Part shown: in pieces, positions 44,031-56,444 of the stretch
Layout: each line of letters begins with the position of its first letter
Position numbering within the stretch: position 1 is the stretch's first letter
Source of the DNA: Berberis thunbergii
Taxonomy: Eukaryota; Streptophyta; Magnoliopsida; Ranunculales; Berberidaceae
Assembly (NCBI GenBank): GCA_003290165.1
Contig: QNQO01002090.1
Span: 62,001 to 126,000 of the forward strand
Length of the DNA: 64,000 nucleotides
Direction of reading: 5' to 3'
Position numbers and translations under genes: made by a program
Notes under the pieces: model-generated
What the model was told of the DNA's origin: nothing
The model's input: only the letters and a program-made list of their open reading frames with translations
The model's database searches: none

Positions 44031-44254
44031 AATAGCAACAAGGCCTTTTAAGATAAAGGCCTCACACCCGTGATCCGGATGGTACGTAGGCCCAAGTTGC
44101 GGTGTTTAAGTTGAGGATAATATCGTTGCTACTAATAGTGAACCTAGGTGCGCACACACGCTCAGCGAGTACTTACAATTGGTATAAGCGCCGATGATCC
44201 GGCTGGGACTCGGTCGGCGAGGTAGAGGTGCGGCCGGCACATTATTCAGGCGAG
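44031..44254. other. GC-rich foreign patch between LTR copies
   Basis: Unlike its AT-rich neighbours: 'cacacccgtgatccggatgg', 'gtgcgcacacacgctcagc', 'ctgggactcggtcggcgagg'. 'attggtataagcgcc' near 44179 loosely resembles a retrotransposon primer-binding site after an LTR end. Could be the start of an internal region or a separate insertion; unresolved. Confidence 0.4.
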
Positions 44255-45101
44255 GTATTTTGTGTATAATGCAGGAATTCAAGTATTAATTATCAACTAT
44301 GCACAAAATGACACAATAAGTCTAAGTTCAACAACAAAGTCTATTGGAAAATAACACATACATTACCAATGATTTTCAAGCTCAAGGTCTATAAAGTCAA
44401 GCCCACAAAGCACTATCATCTATGGATCTCGAGAAAATTATTTGAAGATTTGGACATCCAACACTTCATCCTAGCCAAAATGGATCTCTACATATTCCAC
44501 ATTCTCCAACATATTCCCTTATTTTTATTTTTTATTATACAATATTCTTTTATATTTTTCTTATTCCACCATTCATTTCCCTTATATTTTTCTTATTTTA
44601 TTTCACAATATTTTTTCCTTATTTTATTTCACCATCCATTATAACATCTCATACTTCTTCACCTACAAATACCCCATGCTTGGAGTATACTTGAAGAGAG
44701 AAAAAAAACCAAAGAGTTTTATTGAGAGTAGTTGTAGTATAGAGTTTTGAAAGAAATAATTTGAGGGAAGGGCTAGAGTTTACCATGTTTGGCTAACATC
44801 CCACCTTAGTTTATTTTCAAGTTTATGTGGTAGAGAAGCAAATAGTTAGATTGATCTTGTAACTTGATTATGTGATGAACCAATGAGGTAAGTTAGATGT
44901 TTTGTGTTTCACCATTTGAATTCAATTAATGTTTTATTCTTCTACTTCTTAAGTTTAAGATTAAAGAAGTTTCTATCATTGCAATCTCTCTAACAAATTT
45001 CTACTTATAGTGTTTACATATTAAAGAAGTTTCGACCAGTATTTGTCGTTATCTAACTCAATAGATAACTGTGTGCTTGCGGTATGATTTGAGATTGATT
45101 A
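44255..45101 (+). mobile_element. LTR copy D (5' and internally truncated)
   Basis: Resembles the 6783 and 38961 copies from 'attttgtgtataatgcagg' onward, contains a TATA-like 'acaaatacccca' near 44665, and ends 'gatttgagattgatta'. A block between about 45010 and 45035 is shortened compared with copy A. Confidence 0.8.
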
Positions 45102-45224
45102 CTTATTTTATGCTCCTAAATATATAATTGCTAAGTCCAATTATCTAATATAATTATCTCATTACATGTATTTTGTAGAAATTCAATCACTAATCTCAAA
45201 TCATACACAAAGTGACATAATAAA

Positions 45225-45533
45225 CACTACACGAAATTGGCATATTTGTAACAACTTAAAAAACAATAACACTTTTGAGCTATTACAATTCACCAAACAA
45301 TTTCAAGTGAAAACTAAATTTAGACAACAAAATGAAAAATAGCTACAAAAAAAAAATGATACAATAAATTAGATCACCATGAATAATATCACTTGTAAGC
45401 CCATACTATTAGTGGTGATACAATTATTGAATCACTTTGTTTGTGAAAATGTGTAAAATTGTTTTATAGATTGTTATAGCTTAAAAGTGTAACTATTTTT
45501 GAATTGTTACGAAAATGGCAATTTGGTGTAGTG
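45225..45533. mobile_element. CACTA-type MITE
   Basis: Ends 'cactacacgaaattggcat' and, reversed, 'cactacaccaaattgccat'. A 3-bp duplication 'aaa' on both sides is confirmed by the uninterrupted sequence in copy C ('cacaataaagttaag'). 309 bp, no ORF. Confidence 0.92.
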
Positions 45534-46161
45534 AAAGCTAAGATCAACAACTAGAAAAGTCAACTGAAAGTTCATATATGCATTGTCAAATATCTAAGAT
45601 TTTCAAGCCCAAAGACCCATGAGTCAACCCACAAAGTATCATCATCTACGGATCTCGATGAAATCAACTTGAAGATATGGACATCCACATGGAAATTTTA
45701 TCATAGCCACAGAATCTCTACAAACTCCACCATCAATTCTCACATTTGTACTCCATTTTTACACTCTACCTTTTATCACTTTTACGTTCTTCCATATCTT
45801 TGCTTTACTCCATCACTTTTATACTCCACCTTATTTCACTCAAACACTCCACCTTCCACTCCTTCTTCACTTATAAATACCCCACACATAATCACACTTG
45901 GGGGAGACTAATAAATATCTTAAGATGGGAGAAATTTGGAGTTAGAGATTGAGCGCTTTTGAGTTTATTGTTGTAAGTTTTTGTAGTTTTTCTTTATATT
46001 TATGTTTATCACCATAAGTGGCCTAGGGTATACCATGTGTAGCTAAACTTTACCTTAAGGTGTGGAAAAGCCCCATGGGAGGATATGACCCCATTTAGGT
46101 CAATTTAGCTTGGTTGTTTTAATATATCATGTACATAAAACTTGTATGTTATGTTAGCTTT

Positions 46162-46519
46162 TAGGATTTTTCACCGAACCCATGGTTCGGTTTTTCACCT
46201 AAATCATAAAATTCCAAATCGACCAACCATTAATTAACAAAATTGAACCGAAACCGAATCGATTCTAATTTATGCAAACCATAACCGAATCGAACTGACT
46301 AAAACCAAACGATCGACTATTTTAAACATATTATAATATTTTTATGTAAAATATATATTATTTATTATATATATTTGGTCAATTCGGTTTTGTCAGTTAA
46401 AATCACACCGAAAACCGAACCGACCACTTCGGTTTTGAATTCTTTAAAACCGAACTGAATTTAAACCGAACCGATTGGTTCGAGTTTGATCGGTTCGATC
46501 GGTTTTTTGTTCAACCCTA
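46162..46519. mobile_element. hAT-type AACCG MITE in LTR copy E
   Basis: Ends 'taggatttttcaccg' and 'ttgttcaaccсta'-type sequence as in the 43591 copy; flanks 'ttagcttt' (46154-46161) and 'gtagcttt' (46520-46527). It occupies the same LTR site as 43591-43997, so the insertion predates separation of copies C and E. Confidence 0.88.
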
Positions 46520-46637
46520 GTAGCTTTGTTTAGTGACTTTAATTTTGTTTAATCTCTTTTATGAAGATGTTAGAAGTGTTGTATTTCATTAATATGGAAA
46601 CATCATTTGCTTTTATTTTTATCATTAAAAAGTCTAA

Positions 46638-48003
46638 GGCAACGACCACTCCACACCATCAAAAGCGCTTTCTCACACCACCACTTATTTTTTTTTTATT
46701 TACTCACACCACCAATAAATATGCATAACCTATTAGAGAAACCCAAGCTCAAAAAGAAAAATGCAAAGTAGGGTAACTTTCGACCAATTTAAACCCTCAA
46801 TTGAGACTGAATCTCAAATTCACTACAACATGCAAATTGTAGCACTTTGAGTTATCTAATCAACACAACTTGAATTAATTGAAAATGTTTTGAAATGAGC
46901 AAGTTATGCTCAATTTACTAAAGTCGCCCAAATCTTTCTCGCAATGAAAACGGGATACTGACTTTCGACCAACTTATGTGCTCAATCATGAGCAATAATC
47001 AAGTTGATTAAATCACAATTATTTTATTATTCTGATTTATCTAATAAACACAACTTGAATCAGTTAAAAATGTTTTGAAATGAGAAAGTTATGGCCATTT
47101 TACTAAAGTCGCCCAAATCTGTCTAGAAATGAAAACGGGATAGTTTCCTTGACTTTCGGCCAACTTATCTGCTTGATAAAGACCGATTTTCAAGTTTATT
47201 AAAACACAAAAATTGTATTACTCTTAGTTATCTGATAAACACAACTTGAATCACTTGAAAATATTTTGAAATAAGCAAGTTATGGTCATTTTACTAAAGT
47301 CGCTAAAATTTGTCTCGAAATGAAAACGGGATAGTGTCCCTGACTTTCGGCCAATTTAGGTTCTCGATCGAGACCGATTCTCAAGTTGATCAAAACACAA
47401 AGGTTGTAGTACTATGAGTTATCTAATTAACACAAATTTAATCGCTTTAAAATATTTTGAAATGAGCAAGTTATGATCATTTTACTAAAGTCGCACAAAT
47501 CTGTCCAAAAAATTTTGCTGAAATTTCTTGTTCGCTCAGAACAATGCGATTGTGAACAGAAAATTTCAGCAAATTTTTTTACTGTTCACCCATATCAATG
47601 CGAACCTCGCATTGTCTTAGGCGAACAATTTTTTTTTGTGATTTCCGAAAATTTTTCACAAGTTTACTTTGTTTTTGTGATTGAAAATATTTATGAAGTT
47701 TCTATGAGATTATTTTGTTTTTTCTGATAATTTTGGGGAAGTTGTGATTTGGGGTTCGATTTTTAGGGAGAGGGAAGAGATTTTTGAGGGAAATGGAAGA
47801 GATTTGAATGTGAGAGAGGGAAAAAATTCGAATAGGGGAGGGAGGAATCACATTTCGATTTGAATGTGGAAGGGAAAAATGTTTGTTTTTTTTTATATAT
47901 ATGTGATGTGGGAAAGTATGGTGGTGTGAAAAAGAAAATAGGTGGTGTGGGAGAGTAAAATGGTGTGAAAAAACACTTATGGTGGTGTGGAGTAATCGTT
48001 GCC
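46638..48003. mobile_element. MULE with 9-bp target duplication and internal ~190-bp tandem repeats
   Basis: Terminal inverted repeats 'ggcaacgaccactccacacc' and, reversed, 'ggcaacgattactccacacc'. Exact 9-bp duplication 'aaagtctaa' at 46629-46637 and 48004-48012. 46790-47510 holds four tandem units, each with 'aaaatgttttgaaatgagcaag', 'tactaaagtcgc' and 'gaaaacgggat'. Between repeats and right end is a unique stretch (47510-47760) with a fold-back around 'gttcgc..gcgaac'. No transposase. A truncated relative is at 9622-10397. Confidence 0.93.
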
Positions 48004-48559
48004 AAAGTCTAAATTATAGTCTTCATTCCATATTGTCTAACAATCTCTCTATTTAATTATTAAGCTCTTCTTTATCTAAGACACTTAAATTACGTAACTT
48101 CTACTCTCGTGGGAGATTAGATCCTTAGTATTTCATTTCAATATGGATTCTTTAGATGCTTTAACACCATGCTCTGATGTTTAAGTGTTCAAAGTTATAT
48201 TTTTCACCCTAAGGTGCGATGAGAATCTAGCTTAGGGTGTGTTAATGAGTATATATGTTTGAATACCAACTAGAAGTGTGGTCTAATGGGGTTATCAATC
48301 CATGGTGGTGACCCCTAAAACTTTGAGATTCCCTATCTCAAGTTTCATTTTAAGCTAGATTTACATTTTGCTCTTGTTCTTTAGAAATATTATTCAAAAC
48401 TTTTTTTTTACTAGGTTAATGATTTTAAGTTGATTTTCAAAGTTAGTTTTACAAACTTTAGCCCTCATTGTGGGATTTGACCCGTATTTGCCGTTATCTA
48501 ACTCAATAGATAACTATGTGTTTGCGGTATGATTTGAGATCGATCATCATTCCATTATT

Positions 48560-48950
48560 GTAGTTTTGAATCAATCTAATTCAATTTACAACTCGAATTT
48601 AGTTATCTAAAGAGCTGAGCGACAAAACCATTTCTTTTAATGATGACTACAATATACTAATGACATATGCTTTGTTAAACGTGTGACTCGTGTAGATTCA
48701 GTTTGAATCGAAGAACATGACACTTCCTCGTTTGTGGGCCATGAGCGGCACCTAAAGTTCAGATTTTCGATATTAACTTTAATGTCATTAATCCAATTGA
48801 ATTCACAACTCGAATTTAGTTAGATTAACAGTTAAGCAATTAAACCATTTTATTTCAACAACGATTACAATATACTGATGACATATGACTTGTTAGATGT
48901 GTCACTATTGCAGATTTAGTTTCAAACCGAAGAACATGACATTTGTTCTT
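48560..48950. repeat. Diverged tandem duplication (~190-bp unit)
   Basis: 48575-48735 and 48790-48950 share, in order, 'acaactcgaatttagtta', 'accatttc/attttt', 'tacaatatactratgacata' and 'ccgaagaacatgaca'-type blocks. Confidence 0.7.
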
Positions 48951-50629
48951 TTTTGTGACACGCGCAAACAGTAACACTTCCTTTGATTGAAATTACCCGT
49001 CTTCATAAACCTCATGTGCAAGGTCACAAGCATCCATGCATGGTTATAACAATTGAAAGAATTAACACACAAGACATTGAATAACAATACTTATGGATAG
49101 TATCACGTGTGAGTCGTCTATAACATAAGCAATAAGTTATGTGACATGACCAACCAACTGAAAATAATAATCTCTAGACTATTAAATGACAAATGAGTTA
49201 TGAAAAGATATGATCGAATTGAAAATTCTAAAACACCTGCATGAACCTTACGACGTGCTTAAGAGACGACATTATACAGTTCAATTATCGATGCAAATCT
49301 TCACTGATTAATTTTGTACGATGCTCGTACATAGTTAAAAACCTAAGCGACTTACGAAATAAGCGATATAAGTATGACAAAATCTAACAAAAACGATTAT
49401 AGAGGAAAAAAATTAGATCTTGATGAGTCGATAACGGTCACTAGAGATAAAATAGTTTCGTAGCTCAACTCTTGATCTAACTAAGTTCGAGAGAGAGAGA
49501 GAGAGAGAGATTTATTTCATTATTTTATTTATCAAGTTATTATTTATTCAATTCCTTAATTTATGGAATTGTCTGAATTTCGAATATAGTTTCTTTTGGG
49601 CTTAATTGAATAAATTCATAAATAGAAATAACCTTAACAAAAACAAAACCTAATAGAAAAAAACACATCTTTTAACGATTCCTCTCAAGTTCCTGCATTC
49701 CTAGCTTGGAAAAGAAAAGGATAAGAGGAAAAATAAGGAGAATCTAGCAAAGGGATAATGTAATCGAGAAGGGAGAAAAATAGCATTCAACACAACAAAT
49801 AAAAGGTGATTTTATTAAATCTCTTTTTATGTTTTGTTTAGATTCAATTTTCAAGTAGGGTTTGGTTTGATATATAGATTAAGCCTAAAATTCCATGTTA
49901 GACGGAAGTTTTCATTACATGCTTCATAGGAATTAGTTTGAACTAAAGAGTATAACTAAATTAGGCTTTTATGTAATCCCATAATACCAAACAATTCTGC
50001 AAAGTCCTACGACTTCCCTTGATTTGAAACATTCTTGTCGTCGGATTGAGTTCAAATTAAATTCGTAATTAAATGACTAATCAAACTTCAAGATATATAA
50101 AAATCCAGGTCAATCTAAAGGCGTGAATTACCTCGAGGCAAGGCCGAAATCAGGGTTTTTGAGTATTCATTGTTAGTAACTGCTTAAGCTTTTAGAGTAA
50201 GGGGCGATTTAGATGATCTATATTCCGAGAACCATAATTTACGTGCTAAATGAGTGTGTCGGGTGGTAGGAAGACAAATTTGTAAAGAAAATTTTTAACG
50301 CTCTTCCAAATAAAAAAGAGCTCACACCATCTAGCATACAATTCGTTACACAACATGTCATCGGCGCCTATAAACTCCAAATGAACACAAGGAGATAGAA
50401 CTCAAAAGATTCGAGTTTGTGCATGGAACACATTATCACATTGTGAACACCATCTCAAAAGGCGTTTGAAACTTTCCATCTTTTGTCACTTGTAGCCTCA
50501 ATTCTATTTCACATTTTGGCTTTAGAATACCATTTAGATTACTATGAATGTCCTTTTTGACATATTAGATCTCATCCTTGCACTAGACATTATAGATAAA
50601 TGCTTAGTCACAACTATTCATCCCTTTAT
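48951..50629. other. Spacer without recognised genes
   Basis: A GA microsatellite at 49489-49510 is the only clear structure. ORFs are short and low-complexity. Confidence 0.5.
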
Positions 50630-52935
50630 CACTACAAGAAATCTATCTTTTACCAACAAAATTAATGCTACGAAAATTGATTTCCTTGTTAATATTGTAG
50701 CATTGTTAACGAATAAAAAATTTCCTTGAAAAAGCCATAAACTTGTTACTGTTTTCTAACAAAATATATTTTGTAGGAAACATTCCTTATTAAATAGGTG
50801 GCGGGAAACATTCCCTCCAAACCCAATTTCTCGCTAAATTGATTTAACACTGAAATTATTTTTATGGCCACAAAATACTTGTTCCTTGATAATTATGGCA
50901 TCATATGGAATGAAATATTTTGTTGCTAAAGAAGACTAATTTTAACAACGTACAAATCGCTTTCCTCGTTAACGAATATTAAATCTTATTCATCTCTCTT
51001 TAGTAAGGAAATATGTTTTCCTAGACAATATCACATTATTAGTAATGATTTGATTCGTTGATAATGATTGATAATTTTTTTCATTAGGTTTTTTCTTGTT
51101 AAAGCTCGTTTATTAATTTATAGCAACAAAGTAATAGTTCATTGAGAATTGTCACACTATTGGCAACGTTTTTTATTTTGTTGGAAACAATATATTTTTT
51201 AATGAAATCTTTGTAGTTATGAAATAAAATTTTGTTGGTAATTATAACATTGTTCGTAACAAATTGTTTTCTAGGTAAAAACTGATAATTATTTTAATGA
51301 AAATTTGTTTCTCATTAAAGTTCACTAACTATTTTATAGAGATAAGTCATTATTTTGTTGAAAATTGGTATATGCACTACAAAAAATGTTTTATTTAGTA
51401 AGAAATTTTATTTTCTTTGTTACTATGTTACTATTTCTAACAAAACTAAATTTCATTGAAAAAACCATAGAGTTGTCACTTTTTGTAACAAAATCTATTT
51501 TGTTGGCAACTTTTCTTTGTAAAGATGTGGCCTAAAATATTTATTCCAAAACCAATTTCCCACCAACATTATTTAGCAACAAAATATTCTATTTCAACGA
51601 AATTTTAGTTTGTTAGTTATAATGACGTCATTTACAATAAATTATTTCATTGCTAATAAATATTAATATTATTGACAAACATTTTCTTAGTAAATGCACT
51701 ATAACACTTGTTCGTGTCTCTTCAACAATGAAACTAAATTTTCTCTAGTTAATTACCACGTTATTGCAACGATTTATTTGGTTATTAATAATGAATTTTT
51801 TTCATGAAATTTTTTATATTTAAAGCTCCTAGCTTCTTTATAGTGGAAAAATATCAATTCGTTGAAATTTTTTATTAGTAGCATTGATATTATTTCATCT
51901 GAAAAATCAAATAAAATTTATTTAACAATACCACATTATTTTACTGTTAATTATAATATTAATGGTAACAATTTATTTCGTTGCTAAATATTGATAAAAT
52001 TTCCATGACATTTTTTCTTATTAAGACTCATTTTCTTATTTACAACAATTTAATTTTATTTCATTGGGGATATAACCAATTTCAATAATATATAGCATTG
52101 AAATGCTATTACTATTTTGTTGCTAATTATAATGGCGTTATTGTGAAAAAAAAAATTCATTGCTAAAAGTGGTAGATATTTAACATAAATCTTATAATCG
52201 TGAAAATATTTAGTTCTAATTTATAGTGACGAAATATTATATATTGGTCTCTATTATAATATTTCGTCACTATAATATACGTAGCAATGATATTTTTATT
52301 ACAAAAAATGAGTAATTTGATTTAATAAGCTATAAAGTTGTTTCACACAACACAATTATTCAAATAGCTCAATTGGTAAATATTGCAACAAAGTTTACTA
52401 TAGGTCAGGAATTCGATTCTCGTTTAGCCTAAAAATAAATATATTATATATGGAATTCCATAGTGGGGTCTTATCATCAAGAGTGGTGTCCTTAGAGTTT
52501 GGGAGGTAGTGAGTGGGTGTCCTTAGAGTTTGGGACCTAGATTAGGTCGTCTCTTAGGCAACTTTAATATATCATTTTTTTTATTGAAAATAATTTCCTT
52601 GGTAATTGGTAACGATACCGTTGACAACTTTCGTTGATATTCATGCATTTTACCAACGAAAAAGTTCTATGATAAAATAGTTATTGCAACAAACAATTTG
52701 TTGGTAACAATATTTGATTTTTACCAACGAATTTTCTTGGTAGTTGTTAATATTACCAATAAAATATTTTCTTAACTTAGCATCCCTTTTACCAATAAAA
52801 ACTGTAATTCCTTGACAAATACCTTTAGCTACGGAGATGCCTTCAGGAACTCACTAACGAATTTTTTTCTTGTTAAAAGTAGTTTAATTTTAACAAAATT
52901 TTGAATTTTGTCAATGACACTTAATTGTTGTAGTG
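50630..52935. mobile_element. Non-autonomous CACTA element
   Basis: Begins 'cactacaagaaatctatc' and ends 'caattgttgtagtg' after 'cttaa' with CACTA termini. Exact 3-bp duplication 'tat' at 50627-50629 and 52936-52938. The inside is a mass of short variable motifs ('aacaaaat', 'ttgttggtaac', 'cgttgataat') in both orientations, typical of subterminal repeats. No transposase. A second 5'-type end begins at 51375. Confidence 0.9.
52355..52590 (+). mobile_element. tRNA-derived SINE inside the CACTA element
   Basis: 'tagctcaattggtaa' (about 52367) is a good pol III A box, and 'ggtcaggaattcgattctcg' about 40 bp later contains a B box. A tRNA-unrelated body with a doubled 'gtgtccttagagtttggga' (52489 and 52517) and a T-rich end near 52572-52580 follow. 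I did not find a clear target duplication. Confidence 0.75.
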
Positions 52936-53539
52936 TATGTTATACCATGCAATTCTTTCTCACATTTTTTATCACCATTTTAGCTTTCTAGCATGAATGT
53001 TGGTAAGATGCTATTAGGTTCTGATCTTTGCCATGGCTGTTTTAGATGCTTATTAGAATCCTAAAGCACACATGTGAAAGGAAGCACCAAAAGGATGGTA
53101 GGGAAGAAAGAAAATCTAACAACCAAAAGCACCACATCCAAATGACATGGAACAACCACCTTTTCACATGGCCAAGCTAATCTCTTCCTTCCTCTTCATT
53201 AAAATACAAGTCATCAGTTATTTTTTTATGATAAAAGCTCAATGGGTCTGACACAACACACCCAAAGATTCAAGGCTATTTGCTCAGTTCTCAACTCTGT
53301 CACCATCCTCCATCTTTTAATATCTCTCTATGTCAGCTTTTCTGGTGGGAAATTAAAGATCCCCACATCACATTTGAACACAAACATACAAGGAAAGACA
53401 AGTGAGTAGGTAGATGGGTAGGTTTGGTAGGAGGTGGCTTTTCAGTGGTTTAGGATAGAGATCACTTGGCTTTGAAAGGTCCCACCCACACTAAGGGATA
53501 ATATATATATATATATATTTGATATTTGATAGGATCCTA
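52936..53539. other. Spacer without recognised genes
   Basis: Nothing assignable; a TA run at 53503-53518. Confidence 0.5.
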
Positions 53540-53870
53540 CTTTTAGGGATTTAAGGGTGAGGGTTTTTATTGGTTCGAATTGGAATAGATTTGTGATAAT
53601 TTCATTTTTTTTGAATTTAGAAAAGAAAAATGGTGAAAATATAATTTAACATTTATTCGAGATTTTTTTGTAAAATTTTGAGTTTTTTTTCTGTAAAAAT
53701 ACAAAAAACAACTATTAAAAAATAAAATTTTTTGAGGGTTTTTTGAAAAAATTTTGAAATTTTTTTTTTCACATATTTCATATACCATCGAAATTCCTCA
53801 AAAATTTTACATTTTTTTTTCTTTGTACCTAAATATTTCTTAAAATCAAGATATCGAAATTAAATAGAAA
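53540..53870. repeat. AT-rich dispersed repeat (relative of 2150-2740)
   Basis: Shares ordered landmarks with the patch inside the first MULE, including 'tttttctgtaaaaatacaaa' and 'tacatttttttt...aaatatttcttaaaatcaagatatcgaaatt'. No MULE ends are visible around this copy, so the repeat exists independently of that MULE. Confidence 0.6.
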
Positions 53871-55340
53871 AAAGATATCATGTTCGTTGCTTCTAACTTC
53901 ATCTTCAAATTTACAAATTCATGTCATAACTTTATTTGTTTTTGTTTTGAAAATTATTTTTATTTCTCGTATGCTAAGCCAACAAATGCATCAAATGATG
54001 TGTTTATTTTAGATCAACTTAATACACCTAAGTATGTAAACATGATCTCAAAAAAAATTAAAAAATAAAAAATTCAGGAAAATTTTCAATGGAAACTACA
54101 TTCTACTAGCGCATATATGCAAACATGATCATGAATTGTTTAACGGACAAACCACACGTAATTGTGAAATAAGAATAAAGATATGTGCAATCCATGTGCA
54201 AATAGCTAGTTTTTTCGTAAACTCGATTTAATATATTTATCTTTGAAAAAAAATAAAAATAATCAACCATTTGTAGAAAAAGATACTTGAAAGCGTCAAC
54301 TTAATTTTTTTTCTACTTCTAAAGCTTCAAGCAATATATTAAAATCTAGTAGCTATTACAATCAATTTTGTCGGCGTGGTATGATGCCAAACAATCTAAC
54401 TAATGTGCAAATCTCACCAAACTCACTAACTTCCCAACCGAATTCCCATATTTTTTTATTATTAGGTTTCATATATATAATTAGAAGATTCGGCTAATCT
54501 TACCTTACCACCCTTCTTCCCCAAACACCTCACATGCATGGCTTCAAGATGATTAAATTCCAAATTTTTTTTTCTAATTAAAGAATATTATCATTTAAGC
54601 ACTTATGGCACTTTTCCCTAATAGAAAATTTAAGCATTGATATTAGAGATGATAATGCTGGAAGTGTTCCATGTCGCAAGATTGAAAGAACGATAAATGT
54701 TGTGAAATAGAGCAACTAAAACTGCAAAACTCGAGCTTTCAAAATGTCTTCGATTAGCTTTGATAACAAATGTTAGGATTATACCTCACGTGTTAAACCC
54801 TAATGTTGAGGAAAAAACGACAATTAAAATAATTGAATAGTCGCAATTTAGAGATGTTGATATACACTTAAAAAAGGAACAAGTTGACCATTGGTTGTGA
54901 TTTAATTAACTAGACTTTTCATGCAAGAAATTTCTATTTCTAAAAATGCTTATTGATCAGGCAACTTGATTAGTGAAGGATTGGGACAATAGGTTAACTT
55001 TGCAAACTCTAATCTGATATAGACATTCATGATTGAGACACAAAATTGATCACAAAAGATAATCCACATTTAATTTATGAATCCTTTCTTATCTTGTTAT
55101 ATAATATTACTTCCATTTTTCTTCTCCAGGTTAGCACAAATAATTGAGAATCATTATTTTTTCTAAGTTTTGAAATGTCAAAATCGTAACATATGTCGTA
55201 ACCGTACTTATCATGTTATATGTCGTAAAAATCGCAATGGTTTTATAACAAAAAATAAAAATTGTGACTTTAGACATTCCTTGTACAAGTTTACGACACT
55301 ATTGCATGCCTTCTCGAAATGGTTGTGCGAAAATAAGTAG
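53871..55340. other. Spacer without recognised genes
   Basis: AT-rich; I see no credible ORF, transposon end or conserved site. Confidence 0.5.
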
Positions 55341-55356
55341 GGTGAGTCTCTGTGTG

Positions 55357-55532
55357 TTTTTTTTTTTTTTTGAAAGTAAGCTGAGTTTTTATAGGATCCC
55401 ATAATTTATCAACAAGGTGTGACCTACAGGTCAACACCATAAGAAAATAATCATGCCGCCAGCAAATCTCAAACCTAAAACGTGGGGAATAAACCTACAC
55501 AGTCCTAACCACTCAACCATAACACCATTGAC
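55357..55532 (-). mobile_element. tRNA-derived SINE with poly(A) and target duplication
   Basis: On the minus strand it starts 'gtcaatggtgttatggttga', with an A box 'tggttgagtggttagg', a weak B box 'ggtttgagatttgc', a body ending 'ggatcctataaaaactcagc' and an A-run. Flanks 'ggtgagtctctgtgtg' (55341-55356) and 'ggtgagtctgtgt' (55533-55545) are the target duplication. 176 bp. Confidence 0.88.
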
Positions 55533-55545
55533 GGTGAGTCTGTGT

Positions 55546-55990
55546 TTGATTGAAAAGAATTGATAAATTGATAATTCCTTAAAATGACTAAAAAATGATT
55601 AGATTCTTGTTTCATTTCACTAGTGCTAAACTTTTTCTTTGCGAGATGTCGTATTTGGCCAAGAAGGTTTTCAAGCAACTTGTTTAACTCATTGCTTATT
55701 TCACATTATCAAATTCCACCAAAATGATGAGATTTCATGGAATTAAAGGTGTGTTCGGTTACTTACAATCCTATGTCATGTGAATTCATGAGGGGACCAC
55801 CTAAATTTAAGTTAATTTAATATTTACTCGCCAAATACATTAGATTTCATTAAGTATTAAAGAACACTAGATTTCATGTAACCAAATACACACTAAGTAT
55901 TAAAGAACACTAGGGCAAAATGAAAAGCAAATATCACCAAAATGAAGAATCAATATCATAATCATAAAAATAAAAAAATAAAAAAATATG
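55546..55990. other. Spacer without recognised genes
   Basis: Nothing assignable apart from a short repeat of 'taagtattaaagaacactag' (about 55853 and 55894). Confidence 0.5.
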
Positions 55991-55994
55991 TTAA

Positions 55995-56155
55995 GAAAAT
56001 CAGGTTTTTACAATCATTTTTTGTAACCAGGATGACGAGACGTGTTCCCGAAAGAGTGATAAAACCTCCAAAGATTTTATGTGTATTTCAAGATTATAAA
56101 AACCTCATCTGACGATGTCACATCATCGTAGTTGTAAAACTTGATTCCCTATCCT
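55995..56155. mobile_element. Small MITE (AATCAGGTTTT family), copy 1
   Basis: 'gttaagaaaatcaggttttt' is mirrored by 'gttgtaaaacttgattcccta', and the middle 'tatgtgtatttcaagattataaaaacctc' in two pieces is shared with 59448-59612 and 60020-60180. Confidence 0.65.
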
Positions 56156-56444
56156 CACTTCATAATCATACAATCGACGCGAGACACTAAGTTTTGCTTA
56201 AACAAAATGTAATACTAATCATATGTCGAAAAATATTCCAATATATCCGTTTACTTCACATGGACAGGAAAGTAGTGATTACAATTGGCATAAAGCGACA
56301 TTCAGTAATCTAACGGTCTTAAATATCTTTGAGGACGACCAGAGATAATTGCCATTTGCCCTAGTTTGGCAATCACAAACTTTTTTTTTATTACGATCAA
56401 ACCCCAAATTACAACAAAGACAAACTGATTGATTAGCCATTAAT

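Larger units (their letters stand above)
45102..48546 (+). mobile_element. LTR copy E (most complete of the second subfamily), with three insertions
   Basis: Matches copy C through its first half and ends 'gatttgagatcgatca' like copy A. Host for a CACTA MITE, a hAT MITE and a MULE. Without them it is about 1.4 kb, the same size as the solo LTR at 6783. 'tataaataccccaca' near 45873 is the likely core promoter. No coding domain. Confidence 0.8.

Noticed and set aside
52365..52435. Candidate tRNA gene ('tagctcaattgg...ggaattcgattctc')
   Set aside because: No acceptor-stem pairing found; the downstream body and T-rich end fit a SINE better.
50630..52935. Palindrome-rich region considered as a CRISPR-like or hairpin RNA array
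   Set aside because: CACTA ends with a 3-bp duplication explain it; repeats are irregular, and this is a plant nuclear locus.
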